NCBI GenBank assembly: GCA_900539175.1
Contig: UQAW01000070.1
Location: 1 to 20,763 of the forward strand
Origin: an uncultured Lachnospiraceae bacterium
GTDB taxonomy: Bacteria; Bacillota; Clostridia; Lachnospirales; Lachnospiraceae
Direction of reading: 5' to 3'
Length of the DNA: 20,763 bases
Both the position numbers and the translations under genes were made by a program. This document shows positions 9,201 to 16,773 of this stretch, one piece after another; within the stretch, counting starts at the first letter, position 1; the number at the start of each line of letters is the position of its first letter. The notes beneath the pieces were generated by a model that searched no databases, had not been told where the DNA came from, and was given only the letters and a program-made list of their open reading frames with translations.

Positions 9201-9241
9201 ACGCTGAGCCTATAAAAAAATTAATCAGGAGGTAATTTAAA

Positions 9242-10258
9242 ATGACATCAAAAGAACGTGTATTGCGCACCCTGGAGTTTCGCGGACCGGATCGGCTGCC
9301 GATTGACTTATGGACGCTGCCGGGAACCATTTGGCGCTTTGGGGAGCAGGTAGAAGAACTGAAAAAAGAATATCCAACCGATTTTGCATCCATTCCCGGT
9401 CCGATTGATCATGGAACGACGCCGGAATTGTTTGAAATCGGAGAATTTACGGATGATTGGGGCTGCGGATGGAGAAATCTGCAGGCCGGAATCATCGGCG
9501 AAGTAAAAAATCCGCCTTTGGCAGATGACGATGCAATCGAAGGCTATGAGCCGCCGATCCAGATTTTTAAAGACAAGTGGAAAAAGATGGAGCCGGAGCT
9601 GAAGAAAAATATTCAGGCGGCCCGCGAGGAAGGGAAATTTATTATCGGCGGATGTGTGATTGTCTTTGAGCGGCTGCAGTATCTGCGGGGAACAGAAAAT
9701 CTGTACTGCGATATTGCACTGGAAAGTGAAGAATTTGATGCTCTGGTAGAAATCATCCGTTCCTTTTATGACGTATATCTCACACATTGGCTTACCATGG
9801 ATGTGGATGCGATTGCTTTCAATGATGACTGGGGTTCCCAGCGGGCGATGCTGATCAACCCGAAAGCCTGGCGGAAGCTGTTTCTGCCGATCTATGAGGA
9901 ACTGATCGGACGGGTAAAAGCTGCCGGGAAGAAGGTGTTTTTCCATTCCGATGGCTATATTATGGATCTGTATCCGGAATTCATTCGTCTGGGCGTGGAT
10001 GCAGTGAATTCCCAGTTATGGTGTATGAATCCGCAGGAAATCGCAGAGAAATATGCAGGAAAGATTACGTTCTGGGGAGAAATCAGCAGGCAGACCACAC
10101 TTCCCTTCGGTACGCCGGAAGAAATTTATGCCAGTGCTGATACGATGAAAAAACTGTTTTATGTCAATGGAGGAGGATTGATTGGTCAAAGCGAACTGGG
10201 ACCGGATGTTCCGCTTGAAAATATGCGTGCAGCTTTTTCGGCATGGAATCGTGAATAG
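9242..10258 (+). CDS. URO-D superfamily protein 1 (methyltransferase-like, HSD metal motif)
   Basis: A 338-residue member of the uroporphyrinogen decarboxylase / corrinoid methyltransferase superfamily (PF01208, COG0407-like). Seen: an N-terminal 'PDRLPIDLW' element where this group has its Pro-rich entry motif; Asp195-Asp196 in an Asn-Asp-Asp-Trp-Gly motif; His235-Ser-Asp237-Gly at the position where zinc methyltransferases such as MtaA carry His-x-Cys; and Ser317-Glu318 where MtaA has its last Cys ligand. It has the (beta/alpha)8 length of the family and no signal peptide, so it is cytoplasmic. It starts 41 bases after permease 2 with AGGAGG at 9227-9232 and is the last gene of the transport operon, so its substrate is probably the imported sugar or a fragment of it. 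A true heme decarboxylase is unlikely. Methyl or other C1 transfer from a sugar derivative is possible but unproven. Confidence 0.85.
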   Translation: MTSKERVLRTLEFRGPDRLPIDLWTLPGTIWRFGEQVEELKKEYPTDFASIPGPIDHGTTPELFEIGEFTDDWGCGWRNLQAGIIGEVKNPPLADDDAIEGYEPPIQIFKDKWKKMEPELKKNIQAAREEGKFIIGGCVIVFERLQYLRGTENLYCDIALESEEFDALVEIIRSFYDVYLTHWLTMDVDAIAFNDDWGSQRAMLINPKAWRKLFLPIYEELIGRVKAAGKKVFFHSDGYIMDLYPEFIRLGVDAVNSQLWCMNPQEIAEKYAGKITFWGEISRQTTLPFGTPEEIYASADTMKKLFYVNGGGLIGQSELGPDVPLENMRAAFSAWNRE

Positions 10259-10260
10259 CA

Positions 10261-10296
10261 TACTGCTCAGGTGAACAGTGACGCACAAGGGCAGTA
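10261..10296 (+). other. Weak inverted repeat after URO-D gene 1
   Basis: An 8-bp stem (10261-10268 with 10289-10296, one G-T pair) and a 20-base loop lie just after the stop codon and end about 14 bases before the sensor-kinase -35 box. No T-run follows, so it is a poor terminator. It could be a 3'-end structure or an operator. Confidence 0.3.
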
Positions 10297-10309
10297 ACAG
10301 ACGTGATTC

Positions 10310-10339
10310 TTGACGAAAAAAGAGGAAAGTTGTTATAAT
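10310..10339 (+). promoter_or_regulatory. Sigma-A-type promoter of the two-component system
   Basis: TTGACG (10310-10315) and a perfect TATAAT (10334-10339) are separated by 18 bases, about 35 bases before the sensor-kinase start. It is the best promoter match found by eye in the window, in keeping with steady expression of a sensor and regulator. Contrast the weak -35 boxes in front of the two operons they may control. Confidence 0.75.
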
Positions 10340-10373
10340 CACAATAGAAAAAATATCATAGGAAGGTAGGGAG

Positions 10374-12200
10374 ATGAGCGTGCAGAAATCAAAAAAGCAA
10401 AAGGGATTATCGGTTCGTCTGGTATTGATTGTACTCTTCTCGACCCTGTCTTCTGTCGTGGTTATGTTTATGGGTGGTTGTATTAACCATATCACGGCAG
10501 AATATTTTACACATATGGCATATGGCTATAACGAACAGCTTACCACTCAGATCAAAGAGAATCTTGACGCTTATTTTGAGAATATCAATGAAACCCTGAT
10601 GTTCTTTGTGAGTAACCGGCAACTGTATGATGTTGTGACAGGTGGCCGGGAACAGACTCCTTATGAGCAGTATACTGCAGTGAAAACGGTGCAGAATTCC
10701 ATCAATTCGCTGTTGAGCACCCAGCAGGATATTCGTCAATTGTTCGTTTTTTCCGAGAATGCTGAGGTTTACATCGATGACGCCAACCATGCGCCGAATA
10801 AAAGTTCTGAATTTTTGAAGGAGCTTCTGGATTCCTATCCGTCTACAGAGTATATGCGCATCACGTATTATCCGGTTATGAATCCTGATTATTATGCCAG
10901 TGCCTCTCTGTATAAGATGCAGCGGGAAATTCCAATCTCTCTTGTGATTCGTGATATCACGAAATATGACACCAGAAATCAGGGCGTGATATTGGCAAGT
11001 CTTAGTACAGAGCATATCGATGGAATTTTCTCTGAAATTAAAAATAACGGCGGTCTGACAGCGTTTATTATTGATGAAGATGATACGATTTATTATAATT
11101 CAGACAATCGCTGTACAGGAATAAAGGTACAGGACTATCTGGACAGCCATGATATGAGATCGGAAAAAAATGGACGGGTATATAATCAAAATGGGAAGAT
11201 GATAAATCTTTCTTCCGCCCAGCCCCTTGCCGTAAATAACTGGAGACTTGTCGTGCTGTCGGATCTGGTGGAATTGAACAAGCAGTTAGGCACCGTACAG
11301 TTTGTTATTTTTTCCATGACGATACTTACGGTTTTGCTGATGATTGCATGTGGTTGTGTCGTAGCAGTGAAGGTTACAAAGCCGCTGATGATACTTACGA
11401 ATGAGATGAATCAGATGGACGGTGAATCGGGTAAAAAACTTCAGCAGAAGCATCTGTTGAAGGAGATCAGCATGCTTTATGACAGCTACAATGAGATGCG
11501 TCAGCGTATTGAGTTTCTGATTTACCAGGTATACTATGGAAAATTAAGGCAGAAGGATGCCGAGTATGAGGCTTTACAGTCCAAGATCAATCCTCATTTC
11601 TTATATAATGCGCTCCAGACGATCCATTCGCTTGCAGTGCTGGAACGTCATGAAGACGTGGAGACGGTTACCGCTTCTTTGGGAGAAATGTTGGAATATC
11701 TGGTATATGAAAAGGACGGTCAGGTATATTTTCAACAGGAACTGGATTATATCAACAGTTATACGAAGATTCAGCAAATTCGTTATAGTGACAGCTTTTC
11801 TATATCTATGAATATTACAGAAGAGGCTCGCAGATGTGTTATACATAAGCTTCTTATACAGCCGATTGTGGAAAATGCCATCAACCATGGTCTGGTTGAT
11901 AAGGAAAATGGTGAGCTGCTGATTTCTGCATGGGTAGGAGAAGAGGTACTGCAGATTGTAGTCCGGGATAATGGAGCCGGTATGGATGAGCAAACTCTGG
12001 AACGCCTGATGAAGCATGTAAGAAGTGAAAACAGGGAGAGTAAGCATAAGAGTATCGGTCTGCCGAATATTCAGGAACGTCTGGTGTTAAAGTACGGATC
12101 GCAGTATGGGATCTCGATTAAAAGTGAACCGGGCGAAGGTACGGAGGTCATCGTGCGGATGCCGGCGATCAAAGAAAAAATCAGGGAGGAATCATTATGA
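10374..12200 (+). CDS. Sensor histidine kinase, YesM family
   Basis: A 608-residue membrane sensor. Seen: membrane segment 1 at residues ~14-36; an extracytoplasmic sensing region to ~305 that is probably a Cache-type domain; membrane segment 2 at ~308-331; a HAMP-like linker; a His_kinase domain (PF06580 type) with phosphoacceptor His408 in the Asn-Pro-His-Phe-Leu-Tyr-Asn motif; and an HATPase domain with N-box Asn501 (Glu-Asn-Ala-Ile-Asn-His-Gly), Asp532 in Asp-Asn-Gly-Ala-Gly and a final Gly-Leu-x-Asn-Ile box. It overlaps the regulator gene by four bases (ATGA), so the two are coupled. Proteins of this family usually sense a sugar or a binding-protein complex outside the cell and control nearby carbohydrate genes. 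The Cache assignment is inferred from length and family. Confidence 0.93.
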   Translation: MSVQKSKKQKGLSVRLVLIVLFSTLSSVVVMFMGGCINHITAEYFTHMAYGYNEQLTTQIKENLDAYFENINETLMFFVSNRQLYDVVTGGREQTPYEQYTAVKTVQNSINSLLSTQQDIRQLFVFSENAEVYIDDANHAPNKSSEFLKELLDSYPSTEYMRITYYPVMNPDYYASASLYKMQREIPISLVIRDITKYDTRNQGVILASLSTEHIDGIFSEIKNNGGLTAFIIDEDDTIYYNSDNRCTGIKVQDYLDSHDMRSEKNGRVYNQNGKMINLSSAQPLAVNNWRLVVLSDLVELNKQLGTVQFVIFSMTILTVLLMIACGCVVAVKVTKPLMILTNEMNQMDGESGKKLQQKHLLKEISMLYDSYNEMRQRIEFLIYQVYYGKLRQKDAEYEALQSKINPHFLYNALQTIHSLAVLERHEDVETVTASLGEMLEYLVYEKDGQVYFQQELDYINSYTKIQQIRYSDSFSISMNITEEARRCVIHKLLIQPIVENAINHGLVDKENGELLISAWVGEEVLQIVVRDNGAGMDEQTLERLMKHVRSENRESKHKSIGLPNIQERLVLKYGSQYGISIKSEPGEGTEVIVRMPAIKEKIREESL

Positions 12201-13693
12201 GCGAAGTCTATAAGGTTCTTTTGGTGGATGATGAAAAGCTGATTACCCAGTCTGTGGAAAAGCTGATACGTATGTCAGAAAAGCGTCTCGAGGTGGTAGG
12301 AACAGCGGCAAACGGTGAAGCGGCGCTGGCTCTTTTAGGCGAGACGCATGCAGATATTGTTCTGGTGGATATTCGTATGCCGCGCATGGACGGAATTGAA
12401 TTCCTGCGGCAGGTGCGGGAAAGAGGGATCGATACAAAGGTCATTGTCCTTAGTGCATACAGGGACTTCGAATATGCTCAGCAGGCCTTGAACATGGGGG
12501 CAAAAGGCTATTTGCTGAAGCCTGTATCAAGGGAAAAGCTGTTTGAGGCTCTGCATGACGTGGAAGCCATTCTGGATCAGGAACGGTCGGCAAAGCAAAG
12601 ACAGCTTCTCGGAGAACAGAAACATGCGGTACACGCGCTTCTGGAAAAAGGAACCATACTTCCGTTTCTTCCGGAAAAGTTTTTGCGCAAGGAAACTCAG
12701 GGATTATGTCTGATGGCGTCCGGGGAAAACTTTCCTTCCACGTTTGCAGATGACTGTATGAAGTCAGGGTGGTATCCGCTTCGGGATAATCAGATGGTAG
12801 TTCCTTTTCTCTGGCAGGCGGAGAACGAGTTTCTGCGGCAGTTGGCAGAAGAGACCAGAAGTGCTCTGGAGGAATATCTGCTGGCAGATGTAGTTCTTAC
12901 GGTCAGTGGAGAGATTGTCAGCCAGGATGGATTCCAGAATGCCTATAATGAATGTAAGATTGCCAACATGTATTATTTTTATCTTCCGCAGAAGGATATG
13001 ATCCGTTATGACGAAATCGAACATTTTGGAAAATCCACGATTTTGGAGACGGTAAAACTTTTTGAACATATGAAAGAACAACTGATTCTCGGAACGGAAG
13101 AAGAGATCCAAAGAGAATTGAATCTCCTGTATGAGGGGCTGAAGAACGGAATGTCCATCAACGCGGAGACGGCACATCGGATGTTTTCCGGTTTGCTGCT
13201 CCAATTATATCAGACAAAGCTGCCGAAGAGCGAGAAAGATACAATTCCGGAAAACGCTGAAATTGAAAAAAAACTACGGCGTTTTGTCACACTGGATGCG
13301 TTGTTTTCCTATGTGAAGGAAGAATTTTTGCGTTGCCTGGAAAATCAGGGCGGTATGGTGCAGGAAGCGGACGATAAGCTGATTACACAAGTCAAAGTAT
13401 ACTGCCGGGAAAATTATGATAAGGTGTGCAGTCTGGATGATATAGCAGAGCATATGTATATTTCCAAAAGCTATCTTTCACAGTTGTTTAAGGAAAAGAC
13501 GGGAGACAGTATCTGGAATTATTTTACAGATATCCGTATGGAGGAAGCCAAGAAGATGCTGGCTTCCGGACATGTCAAGGCTACAGAGGTGAGCCGATTG
13601 CTGGGGTATAAAAATCCCAGTCATTTCGGGCGTATTTTCAAAGAACGGGTCGGTACTTCACCAAAGGAATATCAGCAGATGGTCTGCCGATGA
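12197..13693 (+). CDS. Response regulator, YesN type with AraC-family DNA-binding domain
   Basis: A 498-residue regulator. Seen: a receiver domain at residues ~5-120 with acidic pair Asp11/Asp12, phosphoacceptor Asp58 (Val-Asp-Ile-Arg-Met-Pro), switch Ser86 and Lys108 (Leu-Lys-Pro); a variable middle region of ~260 residues with no motif I recognise; and a C-terminal double helix-turn-helix of AraC type at ~395-495, with the usual 'GY-x-N-x-S-x-F-x-R-x-F-K' pattern in its second half. It shares an ATGA overlap with the kinase gene; the Shine-Dalgarno GGGAGGA lies inside the kinase coding end. Its position between the transport operon and the catabolic operon makes both their weak -35 promoters likely targets (inference). 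Confidence 0.94.
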   Translation: MSEVYKVLLVDDEKLITQSVEKLIRMSEKRLEVVGTAANGEAALALLGETHADIVLVDIRMPRMDGIEFLRQVRERGIDTKVIVLSAYRDFEYAQQALNMGAKGYLLKPVSREKLFEALHDVEAILDQERSAKQRQLLGEQKHAVHALLEKGTILPFLPEKFLRKETQGLCLMASGENFPSTFADDCMKSGWYPLRDNQMVVPFLWQAENEFLRQLAEETRSALEEYLLADVVLTVSGEIVSQDGFQNAYNECKIANMYYFYLPQKDMIRYDEIEHFGKSTILETVKLFEHMKEQLILGTEEEIQRELNLLYEGLKNGMSINAETAHRMFSGLLLQLYQTKLPKSEKDTIPENAEIEKKLRRFVTLDALFSYVKEEFLRCLENQGGMVQEADDKLITQVKVYCRENYDKVCSLDDIAEHMYISKSYLSQLFKEKTGDSIWNYFTDIRMEEAKKMLASGHVKATEVSRLLGYKNPSHFGRIFKERVGTSPKEYQQMVCR

Positions 13694-13700
13694 CAAAATG

Positions 13701-13768
13701 AATAAGAATATCCCACGGAACTCCATGCTTTACAGCACGAGATGTTCCGTGGGATATTCTTATTTTTT
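13701..13768 (+). terminator. Strong rho-independent terminator after the response regulator
   Basis: A perfect 21-bp stem (13701-13721 with 13744-13764) around a 22-base loop runs into six Ts (13763-13768), eight bases after the regulator stop codon. It clearly isolates the two-component system from the operon downstream. The loop (13722-13743) is larger than usual. Confidence 0.92.
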
Positions 13769-13964
13769 GATTTCGCCATGAAGGAATCTGAAAAATTTTT
13801 GAGTGTAAATGATGAGAAGACCTATGTACCTGAGAGATTCGAAGGATTGGAACATAAATGGAAGATCTGGTTATTTAGAGTTTGAAGAACTGGCTTTATA
13901 ATAAAGGGGAAAGATAGATGTGGAAGAGTTTTGTAATGGTTTAGGGAAAGGGGGAAAATGAAAC
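13769..13964 (+). promoter_or_regulatory. Intergenic region with candidate promoter of the catabolic operon
   Basis: No credible gene is seen in these ~196 bases. A perfect TATAAT (13897-13902) lies 17 bases after a weak -35, TTTAGA (13874-13879). A TTGAAG at 13882-13887 sits 15 bases before the -10 start, the same geometry as TTGACC in front of the transport operon, and both -10 boxes are embedded in TTATAATAAA. The leader is about 55-60 bases and holds an 8-codon reading frame (13918-13944) that is probably chance. Confidence 0.5.
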
Positions 13965-14996
13965 ATGGAATATCTTGAAAAAGAGGAAATCAAAAAAGTG
14001 ATTGAAGGAAGAGGCTGTGCCAGCCGTCCGCCCATACTTTATGATATGTGGATTTTTCCGGAAGTGTTCGGCGAACGTCAGGAAGCGTATGAGTCCTTCC
14101 TTGAGACCCAGCCGAGGGATGTGGATTTTGTTGATCTGAAGATGCCGGATACGTATCAGGCGCCGGAGGATGCTCCGGATTATAGATGGGCGCCGAGGGG
14201 CGTGAAGGAAAAAGAAGGTGTTGGAATCGATCAGAACAGCGTTGCTGAAGAGTGGGAAGACATGGAAGCCGTATATGACAGCTTTCCGTCTTCGGAATAC
14301 CCGCACCTGATTCCTGATGTAAAAGTAAATGAAAATAAATATACGCTTGCCAGATGGTGCTTCTGCTTTTTTGAGCGTTTGTGGTCGCTTCGCGGCATGG
14401 AAAATGCCTTGACAGATTTTTACCTGTATTCGGATGAGGTGCACGAGCTGTTTGAGAAACTGACCAAATACTATATGCGTATTATGGAGCGGGCAAAAAA
14501 TGAACTGGGCGTGGATGGTATTTTTGTCACGGATGATATCGGGACACAGACAGGTCCGTTTTTTTCACTGGAGATATTTCAGGAGTTTTTCAAACCTTAT
14601 TATAAGCAGTTGATTGATAAGGCGCATGATCTTGGGATGCATTTTTGGCTGCATACCTGCGGAAATATCGATCTTTTTATGAACGATTTCATAGAGATCG
14701 GTCTGGATGTAATCCATCCGATTCAAAAATACGCCATGGATCAGCCGCAGACAGCAGAGAAATACGGTGGTCAGATCTGCTTCCTTGTAGGCTTTGATGT
14801 GCAGCAGACGATTCCTTTTGGAACTGTGGAAGAAGTGCGCGAGGAAGTACGGACGCTTATCGATGCCTTCCGGCGTCCGGACGGACGTTTTCTGCTCACG
14901 ATGGGAAATGGTTCCACTCCTGACTGGAAGATGGAAAGTCTGGAAGCATTGTATGATGAAACAAAAACTTATGGATATGGAAAGGAGACAATATGA
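13965..14996 (+). CDS. URO-D superfamily protein 2 (methyltransferase-like, HTC metal motif)
   Basis: A 343-residue cytoplasmic URO-D superfamily protein. Seen: an N-terminal 'RPPILYDMW' element; Asp190-Asp191 in Thr-Asp-Asp-Ile-Gly; and His230-Thr-Cys232-Gly, the His-x-Cys zinc pair of MtaA/MtbA/CmuA methyltransferases. The third ligand position, Cys in MtaA, appears to be in a Met-Gly-Asn315-Gly segment, so the classical Cys is missing. It is the closest of the four paralogues to a zinc methyltransferase at the metal site. It is the first gene of the catabolic operon, with a G-rich ribosome site at 13948-13956, and its stop overlaps the isomerase start (ATGA). This coupling suggests it acts on the same sugar as the isomerase. 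Activity is inferred only at superfamily level. Confidence 0.85.
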   Translation: MEYLEKEEIKKVIEGRGCASRPPILYDMWIFPEVFGERQEAYESFLETQPRDVDFVDLKMPDTYQAPEDAPDYRWAPRGVKEKEGVGIDQNSVAEEWEDMEAVYDSFPSSEYPHLIPDVKVNENKYTLARWCFCFFERLWSLRGMENALTDFYLYSDEVHELFEKLTKYYMRIMERAKNELGVDGIFVTDDIGTQTGPFFSLEIFQEFFKPYYKQLIDKAHDLGMHFWLHTCGNIDLFMNDFIEIGLDVIHPIQKYAMDQPQTAEKYGGQICFLVGFDVQQTIPFGTVEEVREEVRTLIDAFRRPDGRFLLTMGNGSTPDWKMESLEALYDETKTYGYGKETI

Positions 14997-15688
14997 AACG
15001 ATCAGAGATTAATCAGGCAATCCGCCGAATGGAGCAGTTAATTAACGAAAATGGATTTAAACTTCCGCCGTTTTGCGGATGGACGGCAGAGGAATGGAAG
15101 GAAAAAGGTCATGAATACGATGAAATCCGCGACAATCAATTAGGCTGGGATATCACAGATTACGGGCTTGGAAAATTTGAGGAAGTAGGATTTGCCCTGA
15201 TCACAATCCGGAACGGAAATGTCAAGAATGAAAAATATACGAAAACGTATGCGGAAAAACTGCTGATGATTGAAGAAGGACAGATGTCACCCATGCATTT
15301 CCACTGGAATAAGATGGAGGATATCATTAACCGGGGCGGAGGAAATGTTCTGATCACCGTATATAATTCTACGGAGGCAGGAGCGTTTGCGGATACAGAT
15401 GTGACGGTAAATTGCGACGGCAGAGAGTATACCGTGCCTGCCGGAAGCCAGATTCGTCTGACACCGGGAGAGAGTATTACGATTTATCCGTATATGTACC
15501 ATGATTTCCATGTGGAAGAGGGCAGCGGGGCTGTGCTTCTGGGTGAGGTATCCATGTGCAACGATGATGAAAACGATAATCGCTTCTACGCGTCGATCGG
15601 CCGTTTTCCGGAAATCGAGGAAGATGAAGCACCCTATCGTCTGCTTTGTAATGAATATCCCACAGTGAAGGAGGAAAATGAAGCATGA
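14993..15688 (+). CDS. D-lyxose (D-mannose) isomerase, cupin type
   Basis: A 231-residue protein of the D-lyxose ketol-isomerase family (PF07385), which interconverts D-lyxose and D-xylulose and usually also D-mannose and D-fructose. Seen: metal-site residues His102, His104, Glu109 and His170 in Met-His-Phe-His-Trp and Tyr-His-Asp-Phe-His contexts. This is the same pattern, shifted by one residue, as the E. coli O157 sugar isomerase as I recall it (His103, His105, Glu110, His171). Length and the cupin beta-strand pattern also fit. It overlaps URO-D gene 2 upstream and URO-D gene 3 downstream by four bases each (ATGA), so it is translated between two URO-D proteins. With the GH38-like enzyme in the same operon this points to a mannose- or lyxose-configured sugar. 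A modified (for example O-methylated) sugar as substrate cannot be excluded. Confidence 0.9.
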   Translation: MKRSEINQAIRRMEQLINENGFKLPPFCGWTAEEWKEKGHEYDEIRDNQLGWDITDYGLGKFEEVGFALITIRNGNVKNEKYTKTYAEKLLMIEEGQMSPMHFHWNKMEDIINRGGGNVLITVYNSTEAGAFADTDVTVNCDGREYTVPAGSQIRLTPGESITIYPYMYHDFHVEEGSGAVLLGEVSMCNDDENDNRFYASIGRFPEIEEDEAPYRLLCNEYPTVKEENEA

Positions 15689-16725
15689 ATCATATAGAAC
15701 GTGTGATGGCAGCGATTGAGCATCGTGCCGTAGACAAGGTACCGAAGGGAGAGCTTGGAATCAGTGATGAATTGATGCTGGCATTGACCGGAGATGAAAT
15801 CGTTACACAGGATACGATTATCAATGCTTCCAAAAAGCTGAATATGGATTTGATTAATACATGGTGTGCAGGGACACCGGAAACGACTTTGGAAACAGAA
15901 GCCGACGGCAAGTGGATTACACAGGATGCCTGGGGTTCTGTGCGCCGCCGCACTCCGATCAACGATGAGATTATCAAGAAGGTTCTTGAGGATGTAGAGG
16001 ACACACCAAAGCTGAAATTTCCTGAGATGTCATGTTATGATGCCAGTGTGCAGAAAATCAGAAATTATAAAGAAAAGTGCGATTTGTTTATTATGGCACA
16101 GACCGAAGGGGTTTTAACGCCCATGACATGGTTGTATGGTTTTGAGGATTTTATGGTATATACCTGTACAGATGAAGAGATTGTGGCGAAGTTTGCCATG
16201 GAACTGGCAGAACATTATGCGGAACTGGCAAAACGGCTGATTGATGCCGGTGCAGATGCAATTCTGATCGGGGATGATATTGCATACAATTCCGGTACGT
16301 TCATTTCACCGGAAAGCATGCGGGAGATTATTTTCCCGGCGCTGCGTCATGAGGTGGAATGTATCAAAAAGTACAAAGACATTCCGGTCTTCATGCATAC
16401 GGACGGAGATCTGCGGCGGGTAATGGATGATATTGTAGGAGCAGGATTTGACGGTCTGCAGTCTCTGCAGCCTACTGCCAATATGGATATCCGGGATCTG
16501 AAAGCACGTTACGGGGAAAAGCTGTGTCTGATGGGAAATATCGACATCAATGAGGTTCTTCCGTTTGCGGATGAAGAGACGGTGCGCCGTGTAGTACGGG
16601 AAACCATCGATGTGGGTATCAAGGGGAGCGGATATATTCTCTCTACCTGTAATATTCTCACCAGAGATGTCCCGCTTCGCAATGCGGTTGCGATGTATGA
16701 CGAAGCAGAAAAGTATCAATTGTAA
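15685..16725 (+). CDS. URO-D superfamily protein 3 (methyltransferase-like, HTD...C metal motif)
   Basis: A 346-residue cytoplasmic URO-D superfamily protein. Seen: Asp197-Asp198 in Gly-Asp-Asp-Ile; His238-Thr-Asp240-Gly in place of His-x-Cys; and Cys322 in Ser-Thr-Cys-Asn, which fits the last Cys ligand of MtaA-type methyltransferases. Its possible metal set is therefore His, Asp and Cys, different from the other three paralogues. An N-terminal 'RVMAAIEHRAVDKVP' segment resembles the start of many COG0407 proteins. AAGGAGG at 15668-15674 lies ten bases from the ATG, which overlaps the isomerase stop. It is followed 48 bases later by the GH38-like gene. The role may be methyl or C1 transfer, or another lyase-type reaction on a sugar; the sequence does not decide. 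Confidence 0.85.
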   Translation: MNHIERVMAAIEHRAVDKVPKGELGISDELMLALTGDEIVTQDTIINASKKLNMDLINTWCAGTPETTLETEADGKWITQDAWGSVRRRTPINDEIIKKVLEDVEDTPKLKFPEMSCYDASVQKIRNYKEKCDLFIMAQTEGVLTPMTWLYGFEDFMVYTCTDEEIVAKFAMELAEHYAELAKRLIDAGADAILIGDDIAYNSGTFISPESMREIIFPALRHEVECIKKYKDIPVFMHTDGDLRRVMDDIVGAGFDGLQSLQPTANMDIRDLKARYGEKLCLMGNIDINEVLPFADEETVRRVVRETIDVGIKGSGYILSTCNILTRDVPLRNAVAMYDEAEKYQL

Positions 16726-16773
16726 AAGGAATGACAGAAGTAATTACAGATGTGAGAATTGGAGAAAGAGACG

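Noticed and set aside
13918..13944. 8-codon possible leader peptide in front of URO-D gene 2
   Set aside because: It is too short and without repeated regulatory codons, and no alternative hairpins were seen around it. Chance is the simpler view.
9242..16725. C-glycoside cleavage locus (Dgp-type)
   Set aside because: No Gfo/Idh/MocA oxidoreductase and no sugar phosphate isomerase/epimerase-type TIM protein are present, so the known C-deglycosylation set does not fit.
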